DNA from: Larix kaempferi | Taxonomy: Eukaryota > Streptophyta > Pinopsida > Pinales > Pinaceae | Reading direction: 5' to 3' | Length of the DNA stretch: 64,000 bases | Assembly: GCA_027924585.1 (NCBI GenBank) | Contig: BSBM01000372.1 | Span: forward strand, 33,970,001 to 34,034,000 | Part shown: piece by piece, positions 55,441 to 64,000 of the stretch | Numbering within the stretch: position 1 is the first letter of the stretch | How the letters are laid out: each line of letters begins with the position of its first letter | Translations under genes and position numbers: made by a program | Notes under the pieces: generated by a model | Databases searched by the model: none | Told to the model about the DNA's origin: nothing | What the model saw: the letters and a program-made list of their open reading frames with translations, nothing else

Positions 55441-57597
55441 CTAGAGTTGCCGAGCTCGCTCCAAATGTGGGAAAGCATGTGTGTAATGGCCATAGACCCT
55501 GCAAATAGAACAAGGATGGTTTGTTCTTAGGTTATTGCTTTTGGGATGCCTGTGATTACGATCCGGATTCTGGTTGGTAGGAGCAGCGTTGTTATTTTGT
55601 GGAGGATTGGGAGGTGGAGGACCTTGATGTTGTTGTTGGTTGTTTCCGCGGTTACGTCCTCTTCCACGGTTTTGTTGCCCACCCTGGTTGCGCTGGTTGT
55701 TTTGGTATTGGGGCTGATTGTGTTGTGTGTACACTTTCCCTTGAGCAGTGGGAGGATTTTGGTTTGCCGCAGGTGCGGGAGCAGGTTGTGGTGGATAATA
55801 AGCCGGTGGGGCTGGAGGTGGTCCAATTACCTGCTGGGGTTGTTGGTAACTCTGAGCTATTGGAGGTGTTGGGTTAGCTGTTGCAGCCTGCTGTGGGTAA
55901 TACACTGGTTGAGGTGTGGCTGGGGGGGTGTATGAAGGTGGTGCATGACCAAAGCACTGAGGTGGACATGAAGGTCCGTGGGTATGGTGGTGATGTGCCA
56001 TGGGAGCATATGAATTGGTTGCTCTAGATTGAGATCTATCCCGCGAAAGGTCGGGGCCATGGCTAGGATGTGCAATGGAAAAGGGTTGGGGATGCGAGGC
56101 CATACGACCAATGATGCCATCTACGGCATGGGATGCCCCCGGCGCATCATGTTGGGATGAATCACCCCGAGGGGCATCCGGTGTAATGGTATACAGATAA
56201 CCCGACTGGGCGTAAATGAGGTCAAACTGTTGGGCTTTGAGGATGGCCTCTTCTTCAGACTGGGGTCGTTCGGATGCCACATCCTTGGCAATGAGAGGGA
56301 GGAGAGATTTTAGAAACCAATCTAAGAAGATACGGTCGTCTAACTTGATTTTGCAGAGGCTTCGGCGTCGACGCCACTCATGAATGTGGTCAATGATGTG
56401 GGTGGCCGTGTTCTGTCTGCAAGACAGTAGGATCTCGACTCCCGCATCATAGCGGACAGGTAATTGAAAGAACTGCAGGAAGGTCGAGGCAAGGGAGGTA
56501 AAGGTGGCATGGGTCCCATGGGGCTACTCGATATACCACTTAGCTGTAGAGCCAGTGAAGGTGTGCTGTAACAGACGGAGGCAGACAGAGTCGTCCACTA
56601 TGGAGTTGGAGGAACACCATAGATGGAAGGACATAATATGGTTCTGGGGGTCCTCACCTGCCTTGCCCTCAAGCTTAGGGATGTCGAAGGGGAGTTTGGT
56701 GGGCATGTGAGGCCACGCAGGGTCGTGTCTGATAGGATCATTGGTTAGCATGGCTAAGTCTGGTAAGTTTAGACTCGCCATGTATGGTATACTAGCAGAT
56801 AAATGTGGCGTAGTGACTGGGACATGACTAGTCATGGTGGTATGATGTAGGGGTCCAATAGCTCCTAAGGGTATGCTAGGTATTGAAGGTATGTGTCCTC
56901 CAACAACTGTGGTCTGGTATGGGCCAGCATTTCCAAGTTCAACATGGGTTACACCGGGGTTAGGAATAGTAGTGGGGATTCCTGGGATATGGGTTGTGGA
57001 AATGAGAGGGGGTGTGACCCCTATGTTCGACATACCTGTAATAAGAGGTGGTCCTGTGTTGGGCATTCCTAAAGGTGGAGTGTCCACCATATTAGGCATA
57101 CCTAGTGGGGTGGTTGTTTCCATGGATGGCACCGCAGTAGAAGGGTTTGTGGATGTATCTCCTATGGTACTGGTAAAAAGTGGGTTGAATGGTGTTCCAG
57201 CCATAAGGTTGGTTGGGAATAACGCAGTAGGGTTTTCGGATTCTGCCTCAGAATCAGATGTGAAGTGAGGCGTGTCAGAATCAGATGACTGTATGTTTGA
57301 CTGACGATGTGTCGAGTCAAGGGATAAGGCTCGACGTCGGTGACGTGGAGAGCCAAGTAGACTGAACTCTGGGGGTTCACCCTGAAGACGACGAGAGCAT
57401 CTAAAATTCTCAATGGTGAGAAATAAGTTTTTGTGTAAAAATCTTCTGTGTAAGATGGTAATGTATAAAAAACTCAAAACCCTAATGCAACCAAGGGTGC
57501 AAAAAGGGGAGTAAAAATAAAGGCTCTCAGGCCAAAAAATAAACCTCAAAAAGGCACTTATTATAGCAGCTATGCTACAATAAGTGGAGGGATGCAA
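55441..57597 (-). pseudogene. Tat-like gag
   Basis: Same frame as the protease and RT segments, with stops at 56524 and 55441. The true start is unclear. The frame opens at 57597, but the first 100 codons look non-conserved; ATG at 57204 (MAGTPFNPLF) is a better guess. A Thr/Pro/Ile/Gly-rich repeat region (about 57150-56780) leads to the gag core (LPFDIPKLEGKAGEDPQNHI, CLRLLQHTFTGSTAKWYIE). After the TAG, the conserved half continues (FFQLPVRYDAGVEIL-type text). A Pro/Gln/Asn-rich tail ends with knuckle CSICRVYGHYTHAF, its last zinc Cys replaced by Phe. Confidence 0.82.
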
Positions 57598-59080
57598 AAA
57601 ATGGTCAGAGTACTAACAGGCAAACAACTTCTAGAAAAAAAAAGGTGTTACTAGACCAAATGTGGATTGTATCATGCAAACACCTAACTAAAAGTATTGT
57701 GAATTAACAAACGATATTCTCTGCAAGGTGATGAAATCCAAGTCAGACAATATTGAGTGTTGAATCAATGGCTAGATATCCCCCTACCGGGAGGGACATC
57801 GGGTAATCAATCCTAAATAATGGCAACTAGGATACTCCGTTCATGACATGTCGAAAAAAGGTAAATCTTTCATTTGGTCCTTTTACCGCAATACCCCCAT
57901 ACAGGGATATCCCGAGAACTGCGAATGGTAGCTTTCGGTTACTGAATGGATTTCGGTATTCCACTCAGGCTTCCGGAACCATCCTCGCGACTTCAACCCT
58001 CCTAGGGGAGAGGCCTTCCGATAAACTGGTTATGACCGTGCCAAAAAGTACTAGGAGATTTTGGTTCCCTAATGAACAACAACTATGTCTCAAATGTAAT
58101 AACTGAGGGGTGTTATTGGAACACCTATCCCCTCAATACTACCTAGCTACAAAGTTCTTTTAAGTGCTCCCCAAGTGGGGTTAAAAGTTGGTTGAAGTTA
58201 GGGTAAATTTTAAGGCTCAGTTTAAATTATGTGTTTGAGTGGGTGCATGTGTGGTATTTTAAACTGAAATTGAAAAAGTAAATGCTTTGCAGAAAATATT
58301 CAAAAAACAAAGGATCTTTTGAAATAGGAAAGCAAATAATATGACTTTTTCAAGAAATAAATGGATTTCTTTTTCAAAAATTGCCATGGGCAAAATATCA
58401 AGGAAGTAAACAGCAAAATTTTAATCTAGATAAAATGCAAATAAATCCTTCTTTCAATTTCTGAAAATTTTTAAAAAGACTTTTTCAAAGGTACATTCTA
58501 AATAGTAAAATTTTTCTATGGCTGTAAAAAATGCAGGAATTTTAATACTGTAAAATGTGCTATGTGGGCAGAAAATACAGTAAAAAATTAATTTTTTAAA
58601 CGGATTGGCCGAATGGAAAAAATTGGCATCGCGGGTTTTGACAGAACAACCGTGATGGACCGCGCAGGTTTCTGTCACACAGTCGCGATGGGAAGCGCGG
58701 GTTTCAGCCGCGAAGCCGCGATGTGCAGCACGGGATTTTGTCACACAGTCGCGATGTGCAGCGCGGAAAATGTCCGCCAAGCCATGACGTGCAGCGCGCA
58801 AATAGGCCACGAAGCCACGGGGAACCGAACGGAAAAGAGCCGCGCATTCGCGATGAACCACGCGACTGTCAAGCAAAAAGCCGCGAGGTGAAAGCCGTAC
58901 ACGGACGCCGAAAAACGAACCCAAAAATTGTAAATTTTGGGCTGTTAATGGCAATAAAATGGGCCAAGATCTAAAACAGCAATGGATCTGCTGTCTAGGG
59001 TGGCAGATCTATGAATTAAACTTACCAATACTAACAAAAACTAAGATCTAAAGCAAAAGTGAGATCTAAAAATTTGAAAG
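57598..59080 (-). other. Tat-like leader with 33-bp GC-rich array
   Basis: No conserved coding sequence. 58630-58880 holds tandem 33-bp units (GTCGCGATGTGCAGCGCGG-type, TCACACAGTCGCGATG at 58675 and 58741). Elsewhere it is AT-rich (58240-58600). Open frames across the array only translate the repeat (RAAHRDCVT-like). Confidence 0.75.
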
Positions 59081-59094
59081 CAGCGGAGTTGCCA
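59081..59094 (-). other. Primer binding site (tRNA-Arg like) of Tat-like element
   Basis: In the element's sense TGGCAACTCCGCTG, a few bases after the LTR end. It resembles the TGGCGACTCCGCTGGGGA site used by Ogre/Tat elements, with one G-to-A change and shorter complementarity. Confidence 0.65.
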
Positions 59095-59099
59095 AAAAC

Positions 59100-59815
59100 T
59101 GTTGGCTTGGTTTTGCAACCAAGCTTAGTGCCATGGGCACTTGCTAACTAGTAGCAACAGTCTCAAATATTAAAGCAAAAACAAATGTAAATCTAACACT
59201 AAAACTAAACTAGCATGTGCATATCATAATAAACTTTTGAATTGAAAACAATAACAAGAAATAGAAAAAATAACTTTGTATTGAAAATGGGGGCAAGCAA
59301 GTGTTTGCAATGATAATACCTCCAAATGCTGAAGGTTGTTGAGTAGCTCCAAGGGTGAGTAGCTCCAAACTCCAAAGGGTCCCTTCTCCAAGGTAGCTAC
59401 AATGGCCAAAAGCTCATGGGAGATTTTGGCAGCATGAGGATAGGAAGATGGATCGATCTAAAGTGAGGAGCCCCTACCACCTTTTTATAGTTTTTGGTGG
59501 TGGGGAATACCATTATGGTTTTGAGGAAACCAATGGTACTGACCAACATGGTTTAGGTACCTTTTCCCTCCTTTTTCCTTTTTCGAATATTTTGAATATT
59601 TTTATTCCCTTTTTAATATTTTTGGGAATTTTGGACCCTTTTTTAGGGTTTTTTATGCTTTTTTAGGAAAAATACTCATTTTGAGTGGAAAAAGGGGTGT
59701 ATTAAGGTCTTTTGGTAACCTTTTGGTGGCTTTAGAGGCTCAAATGGTGGAAAAGTGGACAAATGGGTCATGTGAATAAGGGAATGAGCTAGTGAGCACT
59801 TTTTAGGTGTTAACA
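59100..59815 (-). repeat. Tat-like 5' LTR
   Basis: 716 bp, uninterrupted partner of the split 3' LTR, about 13-14 differences. It is followed on the right by the CATTT duplication. Confidence 0.94.
59481..59490 (-). promoter_or_regulatory. TATA box in Tat-like LTR
   Basis: CTATAAAAAG on the - strand, conserved in the 3' LTR copy near 32878-32887, well placed for the element's own promoter. Confidence 0.65.
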
Positions 59816-59820
59816 CATTT

Positions 59821-61773
59821 GATCATGAAGACACATGGAGGAAGTGGGACCCACACAAGCTAGATTTTCTATGCCACATGGTATTCTCCTATTTTCGTTT
59901 AGAATCCCTAAGAAGCCAAAGGTTCTTGGGATGAGTTGAAAGGTCAATATACTTGGCATGAGTCATGTAAGGTCGAATTGGAGTGGAAGAATAACTCCCA
60001 TGGAAGAGGAAGAGGCAATTTGGAGTTAGTGAGACACTTGGACTAGATTCCCTAGCACTATGACAACAATGATGAAGATGCTATGACACCTATGACACAA
60101 ATCAGACCTGAAGGATGACATTTGACATATATGACATGTCAGGGCTAAAATTAGCCTCCAAGAGGGCGCTCAAGTGATTTAGGGCAGCCAAAGAGACACC
60201 AATTCAAATTTGGAGAAGGAGAGAGCTAGAATTGGAAGGACAAGTGGCATACTTGGGAATATATTCCCAAATTGAGTTGGCATGACTCTCTTGGAAGCAA
60301 TTCAACCCATGGAGGACATTAGAAGTTTATAAAAGTCATGAACAAATAAGAATAGGATATTTTGATCATTTTTAGAATTTGCAATTGCATTTGTGAAGAG
60401 GGAGAGCTAGTGGATAACTAGTTTCTTGCCTTAGCCAATTTCGAGGGTGAAAGATTCCCATCCAAGTTGGTAATTGGAAAGGCCATTCAGATCTTTCATT
60501 TGGATGTTTAATGGAGTCATTTTTTGCAGGTGTAAGCTACAGGGAAGATCATGGTTTCTTCTATTGCAGCTCATTCCTTCAACCATTTCCAGTTTTCATT
60601 GCATATTCTTGATCCTTGAGAGAGGGCGTTTTTGATGAGATATTGTACTCTTTGGGGGAGATTATAATGCCCAATTTATTTTATAATATGAATTAAATAC
60701 TCTGTTATTCATCTCCAGAATTTTTCAGGTCGAAATATAAAGTGGTTGTATGCAAAATTGATGATTATTGAGCAAACAGTGACCATTCCCCCACTAGATT
60801 GATGTATGCCAATGTATTGATGATGATTTCGAATGGAAGAATGTTTCTCTGATATATTTATGATGTATGGACTTCCATTTATGATTATTACAAGTTTTAT
60901 GTTCAACACTTACGCATTTGGAGCCATCTTGCTCAGTTTTATTTCATTTGAAGAACATTTAATGCTATTTCCCCCAAGGTCAAAACTAGTCTTCTTGCAT
61001 CTGATTTAAGGGAGTTATAACAGACATTAAAAGTTGAATGGTGATGCATATGAGTTCATGTTTATGTCCTTTATATTTCCCCTAATTCCATTCAGAATTT
61101 CGATTTGGATTGTGTGCATTTGGAAAGTCATTTTCATCATCTACCCGTAAGGGATTTGAACCACAATTTTACTAGTAAAACTCCATACATTGATCGGATT
61201 TCCAAAGTGAGTTTAAAAATTCATTTGATGGTTAAAATACACCTATAAACACCATTTTTATGTATTAACATCATTCATACACCTACTGGCACAATTTGAG
61301 AGCATTTGGAGCTATTTAGAGCTATCTACCATTGGGGGTTTGAAGCTCAAAATTACTAGTAATCTTCCCTACTTTGTCCAGATTGTAAATGGATGTGAAA
61401 AAGTGTTTTTAAGGGTTTTTAAGTATCCATGAGCCTATTTTATATGTATTAATACCTCTCAAATACCTTCAGACCCATTATACAATCATTTGGGGTCATT
61501 TGGAGACCAAGAGACCAATATTAGTCAAAGAGGAATTGCTAGTCAAACTCCCTACTTTGGACAGAATTAAAAGAAGTTTTGCAGAAGTAATATAAAGGTC
61601 ATATATTATCCCTAAAAATCATATTCAAGTCTTAATATCATTCATATACCTTCTCAGAATATTTGGGAGCATTTGGAGCAAATTGGAGACCTAGACATCA
61701 AAACTAGTTAAAGGTCGAACTAGGGAAAAAAGTGAAAAATTTGCCATTTTAATAAAATTATTAAAAAGGGACA
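59821..61773 (+). repeat. Element X left LTR, remainder
   Basis: It continues the LTR after the Tat-like insertion and ends AAAAAGGGACA. The interior has several diverged copies of a segment with CAAAACTAGTC or ACTAGTAAAACTCC and CATTTGGAG (about 60990, 61170, 61340, 61540, 61690), suggesting old internal duplication. Reconstructed LTR length is about 2.2 kb. Confidence 0.75.
60328..60335 (+). promoter_or_regulatory. Possible TATA box in element X LTR
   Basis: TATAAAAG in a fitting LTR position. There is no second LTR in the window to test conservation. Confidence 0.45.
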
Positions 61774-61779
61774 TTATGG

Positions 61780-61793
61780 TGGTATCATAGAAT
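61780..61793 (+). other. Primer binding site of element X
   Basis: TGGTATCATAGAAT, matching the tRNA-iMet site TGGTATCAGAGC at 10 of 12 positions, seven bases after the LTR end. Confidence 0.65.
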
Positions 61794-61844
61794 GGTCCTT
61801 GAACTTGTGAATTAATATCATACATTGAAGAATAAGTTGCAGCC

Positions 61845-63940
61845 ATGTCTTACTATTATGATGAATCCTATGAGTACAATTATTATGAGGAATATGCAGA
61901 TGCTTATGAACAATATGAAGGAGAATGTGAATGGTATGAGGAAGAGGTGCCATCATGCAACACTTCTTACAATTTTATGAGGAATGAAGACTATTTTATG
62001 ACCATATGTATGATAAATATGAGTATGTCACACCACCAAAGGATAATTCTATGAACGAGTTACAAAGATGGAGAGCAACATATAAAACCTTGCCCCAACA
62101 ATATCAAAAATATCAAGAATATCTTGCTTCGAGGGAAGATACACAAAATGCCATGCCTTTTGAAGAGTATGCTGATTGTGTGTTTGCAAATAGGCCTAAA
62201 AAGGAAGATGTGGATTTAGTGAATAAAGGTTTATGCCATTCTTTTAAAGAACCTTGGAGAGAGTATCATATGTGTGTAAGTGAAATATGTGTGAGTGAAA
62301 AGATCAATGAAATATCTGAAGCTTCAACGAAGGCATGTATGTCCTACTTGAGGAGAGTTTTTGGATTTTCTTCAAAATGAGACTCCAAATATATTGATAC
62401 TAAGGAAAAAAAGGGGCAAAATGCATCAACTTTCTTGAAGGAGCAAAAGGAAGAGGCATCACAAGAGCATGAAGAAGATTCTATTGAAAATATGGAAGAT
62501 CATTTCGAGACACCTTCTACTTTAGACATGAACCAAAGAGCATCTACTGATGGATGATTGAACTATGAAGAAGTGCCTACTGATGGGTGCTCACACCTCT
62601 ATGTTGGTGACATATAGATCACTTTTGAAAGTGTTTCTACAAGCCAAACTTCCATTAAACATGAAAATGAAGACCTTGTAGTAGTTGAAGAAGAAACAAG
62701 ATCAACTTCCCCATCACCACTTGAGCTTTATGAAGTTGGTACAAGCAAGAAAGAAGAAGATTAGGAGGTTCATTTGAAAGAGACTCATTTTCTTTAAGGG
62801 TCCTTAAAGATGAATGAAAAGAATATCCAATATTCCCTCAACATTCTCCATGACACTCAAGCATTGGTGTCAAATTCATGTTGGAGAGCTACTTCATTGG
62901 AGGAAACATCCTTCCTTGAAGACATGGAGAAGATTCAAAGAGCAATGTGCCACATCAAAGGTAATTTAATGTCTTTGCTTTTTGATAGAAACAATTTGTT
63001 TGAGCTTAATGAATTGTTACATGATGCATACTTGAAGAATAATGAGGATAATCATAAGCTCACAATTCAAAATGAGCAACTTCTTGAAAAGTTGCAAGAT
63101 ACCTGTTTTTCCTCCTATGTTTCAGATTGTCAAATGGTAGATTGTTTGGAGGATTCTCATGACATGGTGGATCATGAGAAATGTGGAAATTTGAATGTGC
63201 TTGATGTGTTTGAAGATGAATATGAAGAGATCCAAACAATTTATGTGGTGGAAGAGGAGCTTGAATTGTCTCTTGATGAAGGTTATGCAATTTTTAAAGA
63301 AGAGCATGATTCCTCTACATTGGAACCAATCTATGACAAAGGTTTTACACTTTTGAAGGAGCTGCATGATACTACCCATATGGATATTTCCCATGATGAA
63401 ACTTCTGCACTTATTGATCATTTGGGTGAGTTAGTTCATTCTCCTACATCCTACAATTCCATGTTTTGCAGCATTAGTCTCAATGAAGTATGGGTGAAAG
63501 GGTTATTTTTGATGGTGCCACATGAGGAGTATGGAACTCCTAGATTTACCTTTTATGATGACATGGTTGGAGCACATTCGTATTCACATTTTCAGCAGCA
63601 TCATTTGTCACTTTATCATTTTTCACTTTATGATGATGCAAATCTACATGGATGCACCTATGATATGCATTTGAGTCACTTGAATACTCATGTTTTTTCT
63701 TGCTCAACACTTGGTTCATTTGATGTTGGAGGAACTTCATCCAACACTTGGGTGAATAGATTTATGATTGGAGAATATTTTTGTTGGAAGACACATACCT
63801 TGTTATATATTTATTATTCTCACATTCATGGATGTATGGGTGAGACTTCTTTGAGTCATTTGAAGTTGTTTTTTCTGCTCATTATTTGGTTCAGATTTTA
63901 GTGGAGATTCTTCATTCACTTCTTGGATGAAAGAATACAT
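61845..63940 (+). pseudogene. Unrecognised degenerate ORF of element X
   Basis: It begins MSYYYDESYEYNYYEEYADA 65 nt after the primer site, in a good start context, then changes frame near 61995. The second frame is open 62006-62380 and 62810-63901, with stops between (62378, 62556, 62617, 62762, 62797). It is open enough, and so evenly acidic, that it reads as one decayed protein of about 690 residues. The N-terminus is Tyr/Glu-rich and the middle basic-acidic (WRATYKTLPQQYQKYQEYL, MPFEEYADCVFANRPKKEDV). The 363-codon last part is His/Leu/Asp-rich with coiled-coil-like text (LLEKLQDTC). Near 63701-63960 an internal repeat appears. No zinc knuckle, protease or RT motif is seen. I do not recognise the family. 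Confidence 0.65.
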
Positions 63941-64000
63941 GGCTGAATATTTTGATGCATATCATATCCTTTTGGAGCAGCATTATAGGACATGGGATCC

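Larger units (their letters stand above)
32496..59815 (-). mobile_element. Tat-like Ty3/gypsy element inserted in element X
   Basis: Minus-strand element with 716-bp LTRs (TGTTAACACC...AAGCCAACA in its own sense), a tRNA-Arg-like primer site, a 2.5-kb gag with Pro-rich regions, protease, RT, RNase H, integrase, and a long 3' region. CATTT flanks both ends perfectly (32491-32495 and 59816-59820). Gag and RT motifs match the Tat group, as does the primer type also used by Ogre-like members (family knowledge). The net length without the nested Athila-like element is about 13.8 kb. The LTRs differ by about 2%. Several stops and a frameshift kill it. Confidence 0.9.
32244..64000 (+). mobile_element. 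Element X: long-LTR retrotransposon with unrecognised ORF, 3' end outside window
   Basis: It begins TGTCATGTCCCAAATTTTGC inside the copia right LTR. Its left LTR is split by the Tat-like element but reads across it (GTGGCATTT / GATCATGAAG). The LTR ends GGGACA at 61773, pairing with the initial TGTC..TCCC. A tRNA-iMet-like primer site follows, then a degenerate ORF starting 65 nt later. No gag, protease or RT homology is seen before the window ends. It may be a non-autonomous long-LTR (LARD-like) element or an autonomous one whose pol lies further right. Confidence 0.75.

Noticed and set aside
58454-58954. 166-codon minus-strand gene
   Set aside because: Most of it is translation of the 33-bp array in the Tat-like leader.
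1-64000. tRNA, rRNA or other host RNA genes
   Set aside because: Only primer-site complements to tRNA 3' ends were found; no cloverleaf-like sequence or rRNA text was recognised.

Overview
This window is plant nuclear repeat DNA. I found no host gene, rRNA, tRNA or CRISPR array. It is built almost wholly from retrotransposons inserted into one another: a plant L1-type LINE, a Ty1/copia element, Ty3/gypsy elements of four types (Tekay/Del-like and Reina-like chromoviruses, a Tat-like element, an Athila-like element), one short-LTR non-autonomous element, one probable solo LTR, and one long-LTR element with an unrecognised ORF. This mix, the depth of nesting and the absence of genes over 64 kb point to a large-genome seed plant. 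A gymnosperm seems likely from the style of the elements, but that is inference.

Layout, left to right. (1) 1-9358: Tekay/Del-like chromovirus, + strand. The left LTR is cut by the window edge, and the element sits inside a LINE. (2) 9359 to about 12790: 5' two thirds of that LINE, - strand, broken just before its reverse transcriptase domain. (3) 12791-13364: AT-rich flank with a 100-bp tandem duplication. (4) 13365-32243: old copia element, + strand. Its left LTR is split by a probable solo LTR (13469-19990), which itself holds a 2.2-kb short-LTR element on the - strand (17486-19680). Its integrase region is split by a Reina-like chromovirus (22440-28424). (5) 32244 to beyond 64000: a long-LTR element 'X' inserted in the copia right LTR. 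X's left LTR is split by a Tat-like element on the - strand (32496-59815, flanked by CATTT). The Tat 3' LTR is split by an Athila-like element on the + strand (32958-46504, flanked by GTACC). This gives the nest copia > X > Tat > Athila.

LTR divergence counted by eye falls in the order the nesting requires: copia about 5-6%, Reina about 4%, Tat about 2%, Athila about 0.4% (6 differences in 1404 bp). The Athila-like element is nearly intact: one gag-pol frame with a single TAG, then a separate 917-codon ORF in the place where env-like ORFs occur.

Three patterns cut across the lineages. Inactivating stops are mostly TAG where relatives carry Gln, or TGA where they carry Arg, as expected from cytosine deamination. 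Several elements carry short-period, GC-rich, dyad-symmetric tandem arrays in untranslated regions. Three carry an internal oligo(A) run upstream of an ORF. All family assignments rest on motifs read by eye; no database search was run.
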